Shown in pieces: positions 44,091 to 51,075 of a stretch of 64,000 nucleotides of DNA. Within the stretch, counting starts at the first letter, position 1; the number at the start of each line of letters is the position of its first letter. The notes under the pieces were generated by a model. The model was not told the origin of the DNA. It did no database searches and saw nothing but the letters and a program-made list of their open reading frames with translations. The DNA is from JAZOTM01 sp045657625 (GTDB lineage Bacteria; Bacillota; Clostridia; Lachnospirales; Lachnospiraceae): the NCBI GenBank assembly GCA_045657625.1, contig JAZOTM010000014.1, positions 69,106-133,105 on the forward strand, given 5' to 3'. The position numbers and the translations under genes are program-made.

Positions 44091-44903
44091 CTACCTTTTC
44101 CGCTTGCCGCGACCATTCCCTTTTACCGGTTTACAGAAATCCGAGTATCTCTGAAGAATGTCGGTAAAGGTCTTAAACTCGTATGGATCCATTTTGGTAA
44201 AATTGATTTTGAAAAGTTTGCTATACATAATCATTTGAGCTTGTGTTGCATTGTCGGCAGTCTTTAGTTCTTCAAATGAGTCAAGGATATCATCAACAGG
44301 TGTGGTCACATCACCGGTATCTGCATCTTTGCTATGTGCATCTCTTATATCTTTAGCAATCATTACAATGTCATTTCCAAGAAGATTGTTAAAGTAATTG
44401 TCTTCGGAAATAGTAGCTGCCTGTAAAGTTTTCATGTAGTTATCTTCATCAGAAATGCCCTTGTTTTGAAGGTGGACTCTTGTCTGTTCAATCATTTTGT
44501 TGATGTTTCTAAATTGCATTCCGGCAAGATTATCAACATAGATTTCCATGTCCGAAAGAAAATTTATAAAATCAGGATGCTTAATCATTTCGCAAATTAA
44601 GCGGACATTAAGCTTTCCGCTTTTCAATAAATTTACAGTTTCATCATCAAGTCCAAGTTCATCTACAGGGAACGGATGTTGCTCTCTGTTTTCTGTAAGT
44701 CCCAGAAGATAATCTGATGTTACTCCATAAAAATCCGCAAGTGTGATGATGGCCTTGTGAGAGATTTCTTTGTAATCATCTGTTTCATAATTTCCAAGTG
44801 ATGCTCTGGATATCCCGGTCTGCTCTGACAATTCTTGAAGAGACAGGCCTTTTTCTATTCTTAAATCTTTTAGTTTTTCCTGAATTGATAATTTACACTT
44901 CAA
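44091..44903 (-). CDS. XRE family transcriptional regulator of a mobile element
   Basis: A 270-residue repressor-like protein. The N-terminal helix-turn-helix is LKDLRIEKGLSLQELSEQTGISRASLGNYE (residues about 11-40), followed by LADFYGVTSDYLLG typical of phage and element regulators. The remaining 180 residues are a helical domain of unknown role, ending in a basic stretch. It faces away from the mobC-like gene, as immunity-type regulators of integrative elements commonly do. A 204-base gap to that gene (44904-45107) holds no other recognisable feature. Confidence 0.85.
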   Translation of the reverse strand: MKCKLSIQEKLKDLRIEKGLSLQELSEQTGISRASLGNYETDDYKEISHKAIITLADFYGVTSDYLLGLTENREQHPFPVDELGLDDETVNLLKSGKLNVRLICEMIKHPDFINFLSDMEIYVDNLAGMQFRNINKMIEQTRVHLQNKGISDEDNYMKTLQAATISEDNYFNNLLGNDIVMIAKDIRDAHSKDADTGDVTTPVDDILDSFEELKTADNATQAQMIMYSKLFKINFTKMDPYEFKTFTDILQRYSDFCKPVKGNGRGKRKR

Positions 44904-45107
44904 TGCTTTATTCCCCCAGTGCTTTTTCTAAAGTTCTTGTATGTGTAAATCATAACAGAATGTAAGTTTGCTATAAATGATGAATTCCAATATCGTGGAA
45001 AATTTTGAGTAGAGCATCTATTTCCTACCTCTTGGATATACGGAGTTGGGCTTATAAATCTTGGATAATTAGTCCATGAACAACGATTACGAGGAGGTGA
45101 AAAGCAA

Positions 45108-45458
45108 ATGTTGTTAAGTCAGGGATACGTTCCATGTAACAAACAGATTCATATCAAGATTCCCGAAAATGAATTACAAATGATTCACGACAGGATGGAG
45201 CAGATAGGAATCAAAAACATGAGCGCCTACATTAGGAAGATGGCAATCGATGGATATTACATTCACATTGATTTCAGTGAGTTATTAGAAATCATCAAAC
45301 TCCTGAAAATTGACAGCAACAATATCAACCAGATTGCAAAAGTTGCAAATTCCTGTGGCACTGTAGATAGCAAAACAATTTCGGATATGAAGGAGAATCA
45401 TGAACGAGTTTTGAAAAAGGTAGAAAAGACTTTCAATAAATATTTGGACATTTATTGA
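45108..45458 (+). CDS. MobC-like relaxosome accessory protein
   Basis: A 116-residue protein of the plasmid mobilisation MobC type. The N-terminal ribbon-helix-helix region is visible (QIHIKIPENELQMIHDRMEQ then MSAYIRKMAIDG) and the family's IDSNNINQIAKVANS segment is near residue 68. In working elements it binds oriT and helps the relaxase nick. GAGGAGGTG precedes the ATG. A relaxase gene would be expected directly downstream, but only an oriT-like region and a 64-residue gene follow. Confidence 0.85.
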   Translation: MLLSQGYVPCNKQIHIKIPENELQMIHDRMEQIGIKNMSAYIRKMAIDGYYIHIDFSELLEIIKLLKIDSNNINQIAKVANSCGTVDSKTISDMKENHERVLKKVEKTFNKYLDIY

Positions 45459-45469
45459 CTTCGTTTTTA

Positions 45470-45619
45470 GCCTGCTTTGCAGGCGTAGCTTGTCGATGAA
45501 AATCGACAATCAGGGGGATTGGGGGTGCACGACGTCCGGGGAACGTCGGCTTTGCACCGACCGGAGTGGAACGGAGACACTCCCCAACAAGCAAAATCGC
45601 ATCAGGTGTACACTGATGC
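45470..45619 (+). other. oriT-like region rich in perfect inverted repeats
   Basis: Five perfect inverted repeats lie in 150 bases: GCCTGC-TTT-GCAGGC (45470-45484); TTGTCGAT-GAAA-ATCGACAA (45490-45509); GGTGCA-CGACGT with ACGTCG and TGCACC (45524-45558); GGAGTG with CACTCC (45563-45583); GCATCAG-GTGTACA-CTGATGC (45599-45619). TTGGGG (45519-45524) also pairs with CCCCAA (45582-45587). Its place just after mobC is where mobilisable elements carry the transfer origin. The region is non-coding. Confidence 0.65.
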
Positions 45620-45676
45620 ACTGCTTGCCAATTTGTGAAAGGGCTAAAAACTGTTGTCGAAGGAGGGGCGATTGCT

Positions 45677-45871
45677 ATGAAGAATAAAGTGATAGTCAAA
45701 GACAGAGATGAATGGAGCTCTCTGGCAAATTTCATTGGAAATATGATAGCGAAGTATGCGGATGAGATTGACTTTGACTCATTACCGAATCCAGATGTTT
45801 ATCTTCAAAAAAGATATATATACGAATCTTACAAAGCGTATATGAGATACCATCACCCAAAAACGAAGTAA
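45677..45871 (+). CDS. Small hypothetical protein of the mobile element
   Basis: A 64-residue protein, no recognised domain. The ATG 45677 follows AGGAGGGG. It has DEWSSLANFIGNMIAKYAD and a Tyr-rich C-terminal end (YIYESYKAYMRYHH). Its place after the oriT-like region suggests it belongs to the mobile element, replacing the expected relaxase position. Confidence 0.55.
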   Translation: MKNKVIVKDRDEWSSLANFIGNMIAKYADEIDFDSLPNPDVYLQKRYIYESYKAYMRYHHPKTK

Positions 45872-45958
45872 TGGATTGAAGATAGGTTTGATGTATGATA
45901 CAATAAGTTCACTAATATGAATGTGATATAAATGAATTTTGTGAACGAGGTATCTCTC

Positions 45959-46321
45959 ATGATAATAAGCGAACGAATTATAAAAGTTTTGAAGGAACGT
46001 AATATGACACAGGCGGAGTTTGCCAAGCAGGTCGGGATTTCTACAAGCACTATAAGTGAGTGGAAAAAGAGAAAGACAAATCCTACTGTGGAAAAGATTA
46101 TGGATATCTGTAATGTTTTGCAGATTACTCCGGAGCAACTTCTTACCGGTAAAGGAATTGAAGATGAGGAAGAAATTGCAGCTGCAAGTCCTGAGAGCAA
46201 GTTTACTCCAGGTGATGTTCAGATGATTGAAGATTATCATAATCTTAAGGAAGAGCAGAAGAAGAGGCTTATGGCATATATGGAGGCTTTGAAGAAGATA
46301 GAAAGCCTTGAAGATATGTAG
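45959..46321 (+). CDS. XRE family regulator
   Basis: A 120-residue protein with a clear N-terminal helix-turn-helix: LKERNMTQAEFAKQVGISTSTISEWKK at residues about 9-35, then PTVEKIMDICNVLQITPEQLL. The C-terminal part is a charged helix. The start ATG 45959 is preferred over an upstream in-frame ATG since ACGAGG lies eight bases before it. It probably regulates the element remnants around it. Confidence 0.85.
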   Translation: MIISERIIKVLKERNMTQAEFAKQVGISTSTISEWKKRKTNPTVEKIMDICNVLQITPEQLLTGKGIEDEEEIAAASPESKFTPGDVQMIEDYHNLKEEQKKRLMAYMEALKKIESLEDM

Positions 46322-46420
46322 ATATAGTTTTAAACCTCATATTCGTTTGCATATTAGAACCGAGGCTTTGCGGTCGATTATTTCGACCACAAAATAATGA
46401 AAACAAAGGAGCAGAATATT

Positions 46421-46950
46421 ATGGAGAATTATGGAGAAATTATTATATATCAGACTGAGGACGGATTGACTAAGCTGGAAGTAAAAATGGAAAATGACAC
46501 CATTTGGTTGACCCAGGCTCAGTTAGTAGAACTATATCAGTCATCAAAAGCGAATGTTAGCGAGCATATTACACATATTTTTGAGGAAGGAGAACTTGTA
46601 AAGGAAGCAGTTGTTCGGAAATTCCGAACAACTGCCTCAGAAAACGCTTTGGTAGAAGCTAAATCTAAGAAAAGATCAATTTTGGCAGAAAAAGTATGTG
46701 GCGATAATATATGCAAGGCACTAATCTTTTTGACAAAATGTATGAGCCAATGAATGAAGCCGAACGCAGAGAGTTCCTTACACAATTCATTGAAAAGGTT
46801 GAGATTTACGAAGAAGAACAAGAGAACGGTCAGTGGCTTAAATCCATAGAGTTCAAGCTTCCTATCATCTCAAAAGATATGAAGATTAGTTTGGACGATG
46901 GTTCGCATGTGGAGACAGTAGTATTGATGTCAAGGGTTGAAGGGAAATAG
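46421..46950 (+). pseudogene. Chimera of RhuM N-terminus and serine recombinase C-terminus, frameshifted
   Basis: Residues 1-72 (from ATG 46421, with AAAGGAGC upstream) match the N-terminus of RhuM-type proteins (WLTQAQLVELYQSSKANVSEHI, then VVRKFRTTA). The frame then continues as a large serine recombinase C-terminus (EAKSKKRSILAEKVCG). A one-base shift near 46725 breaks this frame at 46753, and the recombinase resumes in another frame: FDKMYEPMNEAERREFLTQF, WLKSIEFKLPII, and VETVVLMS just before the stop at 46948. An 11-bp perfect inverted repeat (46610-46632) lies beside the junction. Neither parent can be functional. Confidence 0.75.
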
Positions 46951-47067
46951 CCGCGAAAGCCCAGTAATACTGCGGCTTTCAGGCAATCGGGCAAACTTGG
47001 CATCGAGCAGTACAAACGCTTCTCGGTAACTTATCAAAAGGCAAAAAGGCTCAAAAAGTGTGAGAGT

Positions 47068-47147
47068 TGAGTTGCCACGATAGATGTCACTATGTTGAGT
47101 TGCCGAGTTAGATGTTTGGGAGTTGTGGCTGTGAGATAGATGTCAAA
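47068..47147 (+). repeat. Three imperfect repeats in the gap 46951-47247
   Basis: The 297-base gap holds a short open stretch without a start (46951-47067, ending RFSVTYQKAKRLKKCES, origin unknown) and then three imperfect copies of GAGTTGCC followed by TAGATGTC (starting near 47068, 47096 and 47119). The last copy is degenerate at GAGTTGTGG. A terminator-like hairpin ACTCCTCGTATC / GATCGGGGAGT follows at 47151-47188. Confidence 0.45.
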
Positions 47148-47195
47148 AAAACTCCTCGTATCAATAAAATAGGATCGGGGAGTATTATTTTGCTC

Positions 47196-47226
47196 TTGAC
47201 TTCGAGTAACTCGAACCTCGTATAAT
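47196..47226 (+). promoter_or_regulatory. MerR-type promoter with operator in a 19-base spacer
   Basis: TTGACT (47196-47201) and TATAAT (47221-47226) are separated by 19 bases, the overlong spacing typical of MerR-controlled promoters. The perfect inverted repeat TTCGAG-TAA-CTCGAA (47201-47215) fills the spacer. The merR-type gene itself starts 21 bases after the -10, so autoregulation is expected. Confidence 0.85.
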
Positions 47227-47247
47227 ACTTAAAGGAGGCTGGTTTTT

Positions 47248-47670
47248 ATGTATACAGTTAAGGAAGTGGCTGAACTACTTGGTGTATCGGTTCATACTGT
47301 GCGCTACTATGATGATAAAGGACTGATACCGGGAACAAAAAGGAATGCGGCGAATCAACGGCTGTTTGACGATATGGAAGTTGAATGGCTGTTTGTTAGC
47401 CTGACCTTAAAAAATACTGGACTTCCTCTAAAAGATGTAAAGCACTACATCGACCTATATCAACAGGGTGATTCTACATTGCCGGAACGGTACAAGCTGA
47501 TGACGGAGCAAAAAGAAAAAACACTCCGTGAAATGGAGGAATTGAAACTCCGTCTGGCGGTACTTGACCGGAAGATTGACCACTATGGCAAACTTCTTGA
47601 AGGCGAGGAGGACACGTGGAGTCATGAGTATATGCAGAAACTCATCCGGGAAGGAGCAGATCATGAGTAA
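47248..47670 (+). CDS. MerR family transcriptional regulator
   Basis: A 140-residue regulator. The winged helix-turn-helix is MYTVKEVAELLGVSVHTVRYYDDKGLIP at the N-terminus, with the wing NQRLFDDMEVEWL. The C-terminal coiled dimerisation helix extends to residue 130 (TLREMEELKLRLAVLDRKIDHYGKLL). No cysteine cluster for metals is visible, so a small organic effector is more likely. AAAGGAGG precedes the ATG. It is the first gene of a four-gene operon with oxidoreductases and overlaps the next start (ATGAGTAA). Confidence 0.92.
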   Translation: MYTVKEVAELLGVSVHTVRYYDDKGLIPGTKRNAANQRLFDDMEVEWLFVSLTLKNTGLPLKDVKHYIDLYQQGDSTLPERYKLMTEQKEKTLREMEELKLRLAVLDRKIDHYGKLLEGEEDTWSHEYMQKLIREGADHE

Positions 47671-48496
47671 TAAGAAAGTATGGCTTGTAACGGGATGTTC
47701 TAAAGGGCTGGGAAAAGCCCTGGTGGAGGAACTGATCGCGCAGGGGTATCCTGTTGCAGGAACAAGCCGCAGTAAGGAAAGCCTGGAAGAATCTATTGGT
47801 GCGGAAAGCGACATCTTCCTCCCTCTTTCTATGAACGTGAAAGATGAAGCAGACGTGAAGAATGCTATCGTACAGGCAACAGAGAAGTTTGGGAGAATTG
47901 ACGTTGTGGTCAACAACGCCGGATTTACCCACCTTGCCACAATCGAGGAGATGAGCGATGCGGACGCACGCGAGGAATTTGACATCAATTTTTTCGGGAT
48001 GCTAAACGTGATTCGAAACGTGCTGCCACAGATGAGGATGCAGGGTTCCGGGCACATTTTCAATGTCAGCAGCCTCGGAGCTTACAACGTGGGACCTCTT
48101 TCCGGCATTTACTGTGCTACCAAGCACGCGGTGAAAGCAATCTCCGAGACGCTTGCACAGGAAGTAAAGGAGTTCGGCATCCACGTGACGGATGTAAAGC
48201 CCGGATTCATGCGGACGGAGTTTTTCGGCTCATCCTACAAGACCACGGCTCCGGAAGGTTCCCCATATAAGCATCTGTATGACGAAAACATGGAATTCTA
48301 TATGGGACAGAACGGTAATCAGGCTGGAGATCCGAAGAAAGCAGCGAAGCTGTATATCGAAACTGCCGAAATGGAGAATCCGTATGAGTCTCTTCCGATG
48401 GGAACAGACTGCTGTGACGGTATTCGTGACATCTGCGCCAATACGGTGAAACTGATGGATGAGTTGCGCAGTGTAGCTGAAACCACCAACTTTTAG
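47663..48496 (+). CDS. Short-chain dehydrogenase/reductase
   Basis: A 277-residue classical SDR. The cofactor motif is VTGCSKGLGKALVEEL, NNAG is present at VVVNNAGFTH, and the catalytic Ser-Tyr-Lys triad is in NVSSLGAY and IYCATKHA. The C-terminal substrate lid is long, as in oxidoreductases acting on aldehydes, ketones or quinone-like compounds. Start 47663 overlaps the merR stop. The coding sequence is more G+C rich than the neighbouring core genes, which suggests transfer. Upregulation by the MerR promoter is inferred. Confidence 0.9.
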   Translation: MSNKKVWLVTGCSKGLGKALVEELIAQGYPVAGTSRSKESLEESIGAESDIFLPLSMNVKDEADVKNAIVQATEKFGRIDVVVNNAGFTHLATIEEMSDADAREEFDINFFGMLNVIRNVLPQMRMQGSGHIFNVSSLGAYNVGPLSGIYCATKHAVKAISETLAQEVKEFGIHVTDVKPGFMRTEFFGSSYKTTAPEGSPYKHLYDENMEFYMGQNGNQAGDPKKAAKLYIETAEMENPYESLPMGTDCCDGIRDICANTVKLMDELRSVAETTNF

Positions 48497-48507
48497 GAGG
48501 TGTCTCA

Positions 48508-49134
48508 TTGAGTAAAGTATTATTGATTAACGGCAGCCCGAATGAGCATGGATGCACGGATGCCGCCATGCAGGAGATTGCCGATACGCTTAAAAAAGAC
48601 AGCGTAGAAAGCGAGATTCTGTGGCTCGGAAAGAAGCCTATGCAGGATTGCATCGCCTGTTTTAAGTGTCAGGAAACAGGAAAATGCGTATTCGGAGACT
48701 TGGTGGTCGAAACCGCTGAACGGATAGATGAATTTGATGGACTCATTGTCGGCTCCCCTGTATATTACGGAGGTCCGAACGGCAGACTGACATCTTTCCT
48801 CGACCGTTTCTTTTTCTCTGTGGACAAGAAGAAAATTGCGGGAAAATTGGCGGCGTCTGTTGTGTCCTGCCGCAGAGGTGGCGCATCGGCATCCTTTGAA
48901 CGGCTAAACCAGTATTTCCTGATGACAAATATGCACGTTGTAAGTTCCCAATACTGGAATCAGGTGCATGGCTACACAGCGGAGGACGTAAAGCGCGATC
49001 TGGAGGGAATGCAGACGATGAGGACGCTCGCCCAGAACTTTGTTTATCTGCTCAATGCACAGCAGGCTGCAGATGAATCCGGCATATCAAAGCCAGTATA
49101 TGAGGAAACCATTTATACAAACTTTATGGACTGA
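48508..49134 (+). CDS. Flavodoxin-fold NAD(P)H-dependent oxidoreductase
   Basis: A 208-residue FMN-binding reductase. The start is TTG at 48508 with TAGGAGG at 48494-48500. The phosphate loop is LLINGSPNEHGCTDAAM, followed by CIACFKCQETGKC and VGSPVYYGGPNGRLTSFLDRFFFS, hallmarks of the flavodoxin_2/NADPH-dependent FMN reductase group. Cysteines near residue 48-56 (CIACFKC) are common in this subfamily. It is in the MerR operon, 12 bases after the SDR gene. Confidence 0.9.
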   Translation: MSKVLLINGSPNEHGCTDAAMQEIADTLKKDSVESEILWLGKKPMQDCIACFKCQETGKCVFGDLVVETAERIDEFDGLIVGSPVYYGGPNGRLTSFLDRFFFSVDKKKIAGKLAASVVSCRRGGASASFERLNQYFLMTNMHVVSSQYWNQVHGYTAEDVKRDLEGMQTMRTLAQNFVYLLNAQQAADESGISKPVYEETIYTNFMD

Positions 49135-49147
49135 GGAGGTCAAAACC

Positions 49148-49522
49148 ATGAGTGATAAAAGCAACATGGAGGCGGTAGCGCATTATTTTTCCCTTGTGGA
49201 TCATGCGAATGACAGCTGGGAGAAATTCGATGAGCTGATTGCAATCTATTCTGATGATACAGAATCCTATTCCAATGATGGCTCCGTGTCACATGGAAAG
49301 GAAGAACTGATTAAGAATACGAGGGCTTTTTACGACTGGATGAAAGGCGGAGAAAGCCGTCATTTTTACAATATAACAAGAGAAGATGGAAACATCATCG
49401 AAGCAGACTGGGCAGTATCTGCAAAACTGGCTGATGGAAACGTTATGGCTCTTGCGGGACATAATGTCTATGAATTTGATGCAGACCATCATATTAAAAA
49501 ACTTGTTGTGAAAAACAAATAG
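49148..49522 (+). CDS. SnoaL/NTF2-like small protein
   Basis: A 124-residue protein with the cone-shaped NTF2/SnoaL fold pattern: an initial helix HYFSLVDHANDSWEKFDEL, IYSDDTESYSNDGS, and beta strands AVSAKLADGNVMALAGHNVYEFD. Such proteins bind or transform small aromatic or polyketide-type molecules. The ATG 49148 follows GAGGAGG; an upstream in-frame ATG lies within the reductase gene. It closes the MerR operon, suggesting detoxification of a small compound. Confidence 0.8.
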   Translation: MSDKSNMEAVAHYFSLVDHANDSWEKFDELIAIYSDDTESYSNDGSVSHGKEELIKNTRAFYDWMKGGESRHFYNITREDGNIIEADWAVSAKLADGNVMALAGHNVYEFDADHHIKKLVVKNK

Positions 49523-49545
49523 ATTATTATGCTATTTAGTAGAGT

Positions 49546-49594
49546 AAGGCTCCTCACTATCAGCAAATGGGTCGATGGCGGGGAGCCTTTCTTT
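49546..49594. terminator. Terminator after the MerR operon
   Basis: AAGGCTCCTC and GGGGAGCCTT pair with one wobble around a 24-base loop; TTCTTTAT follows. It also flanks the end of the minus-strand recombinase remnant. Confidence 0.7.
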
Positions 49595-50084
49595 ATGCTT
49601 CGATGTCGATTGTGATGCCAGACTTGAATTCCACGGTGAAGTGCTCGGTGAAGACGGTGATCTTCTCGATGAGCTTTTTAACCAGCGCCTCATCAAACTC
49701 TGTGATATCGGTTTTCTGCCCGGAGATGAAGTCCTGCAGCTCCTTGATCCGGTTCATAGTTTCTTCCCGGTGGTGGCTGTCGACCTCGGACGGTTCCTTC
49801 TGGTCGCGGAGTCGGAAAATCTCGTCGGCGATGGCATCGTAGTCCTGTTTATTGTTCGCCTTCTTGATGAGCTCCTTTTGCAGTTCCAAGAGCCTACTCT
49901 GAATACCGTCCGGCGAGAGGGTGTCAGCGTTTACCACGGCCTTAGCGATGTTCTGCTGTAAGGTTTTAAGGAAAATGTCCCTGTCAGTGAGAATCTGATT
50001 GATGGCCTTGACCGTGACCTCCTGTAGCAGGAGCTCGTTTACCGTCCGATTGGTGCAGTTTGTTTCTGCGGAGCCCGGCTCCAA
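49593..50084 (-). pseudogene. C-terminal remnant of a serine recombinase
   Basis: A 163-residue minus-strand frame matching only the C-terminal part of large serine recombinases: NCTNRTVNELLLQEVTVKAI, a central coiled coil (SRLLELQKELIKKANNK) and the terminal FTVEFKSGITIDIEA. The catalytic resolvase domain and zinc part are missing. Upstream of 50084 a different sequence begins, so the gene was cut at or near that point. It is a fossil of a second integration event. Confidence 0.75.
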
Positions 50085-50150
50085 GCGGAGGAAAGCTATC
50101 TCTTGACAAGTGAAGAAAAAATAGATATATTGTTATCAGAAAGCCGATGA
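50070..50150 (+). pseudogene. Possible 3' end of a host gene truncated at the island edge
   Basis: A plus-strand frame reads LQAEESYLLTSEEKIDILLS and stops at 50148-50150, right before a terminator. It has no start or ribosome site. It could be the tail of a gene lost when the island inserted. Only the last 20 or so residues are protein-like; this is tentative. Confidence 0.3.
50103..50131 (+). promoter_or_regulatory. Promoter-like element upstream of the luxR-type gene
   Basis: TTGACA (50103-50108) and TATATT (50126-50131) are exactly 17 bases apart. It overlaps the possible gene tail at 50070-50150. Confidence 0.55.
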
Positions 50151-50183
50151 GGGCGTACTTGTATAAGTACGCCCTTTTTTATT
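50151..50183 (+). terminator. Terminator before the luxR-type gene
   Basis: GGGCGTACTT and AGTACGCCC form a 9-bp stem with a short loop and a T run. It ends about 22 bases before the next start codon. Confidence 0.85.
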
Positions 50184-50205
50184 TGTAGAAAAGAGAGGGA
50201 ATGCC

Positions 50206-50964
50206 ATGAATGCACTGGAAGCAAAAGAGTTAATGACATTAAACAACATTATTTATCAGATCTACGCTGAGGAAAATCTGGATCTTATGAGAGAGCAATT
50301 ATTGGTGCAATTACGTTCTGTAATGGATTACGATGCTGCGGATTTTTATCTGGCAGAGGATGTAGAATTGATGCATTTGGCAAAACCGATTTTTTATAAT
50401 TGCATGGAAGAAACTGTGAGAAAATATAAAGAATCGGATTTTCTGAATGGTATTATGCCTCTCGGAAGAAGCGGAGTTTATCGGGAAACGGATCAGTTTA
50501 CAGAGGAAGCAAGAAGACAAAGAAGCTATTATCAAAATGTTTGTGTGCCCCATAATTGGGATTATTCCGTACAGATAGTACTGGGAATGAAACGCAAGTT
50601 TTTGGGAGTGGTTACTTTTTATCGTAACTCCGGTAAGGAAAATTTTCAGTATGAAGATATGTTGGTATTAAATATGTTACGCGATCATTTGGCGTATCGT
50701 TTATATCAAAACGAAGAAAAGAAACAGGAACCGGATAAATTATCTATCAGTAAGGCGGTGGAACAGTTTGGCCTGACCAAAAGAGAACACACCATTTTGA
50801 TTGAATTATTAGCCGGAAAAGATAATGAAACAATCTGTGAAGAATTGTTTATAAGTGTGAATACGCTGAAAAAGCACATTTTAAATATTTATCGCAAATT
50901 AGGAATCAAAAATCGCGTGCAATTATTTAAGATGATTAGAGAACAGGATACGGAAAAAATGTAG
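50206..50964 (+). CDS. LuxR family transcriptional regulator
   Basis: A 252-residue regulator. The N-terminal 175 residues look like a GAF-type sensing domain (AADFYLAEDVELMHLA, then VQIVLGMKRKFLGVVTFYR). The C-terminal LuxR helix-turn-helix is FGLTKREHTILIELLAGKDN with SVNTLKKHILNIYRKLGIKNRVQLF. The ATG 50206 follows AGAGAGGG. It marks the return to core-like sequence after the island. A DUF308 gene follows after 111 bases. Confidence 0.9.
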   Translation: MNALEAKELMTLNNIIYQIYAEENLDLMREQLLVQLRSVMDYDAADFYLAEDVELMHLAKPIFYNCMEETVRKYKESDFLNGIMPLGRSGVYRETDQFTEEARRQRSYYQNVCVPHNWDYSVQIVLGMKRKFLGVVTFYRNSGKENFQYEDMLVLNMLRDHLAYRLYQNEEKKQEPDKLSISKAVEQFGLTKREHTILIELLAGKDNETICEELFISVNTLKKHILNIYRKLGIKNRVQLFKMIREQDTEKM

Positions 50965-50990
50965 AAAAAAAAGACTTTTTGTGCTAGAAT

Positions 50991-51004
50991 AACAGTTAAC
51001 TGTT
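50991..51004. promoter_or_regulatory. 14-base perfect palindrome, candidate operator
   Basis: AACAGTTAACTGTT is a perfect palindrome just after an extended -10-like TGCTAGAAT (50982-50990), upstream of the DUF308 gene. It is nested in the loop of an outer repeat AAAAGACTTT / AAAGTCTTTT that may act as the luxR terminator. Confidence 0.5.
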
Positions 51005-51075
51005 TGGACAGAAAGTCTTTTCTTATTCTAGTTTTTTCGGAAAAACAGAAGAGGCGATACAAAAGGAGGAAGACT

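Noticed and set aside
45485..45687. Short coding frame across the oriT-like hairpins
   Set aside because: Composition is dictated by the inverted repeats and it lacks a ribosome site; the region is better read as non-coding.
49567..49961. Two plus-strand open frames opposite the recombinase remnant
   Set aside because: They mirror the recombinase codons and lack ribosome sites; the minus-strand frame has clear recombinase homology features.
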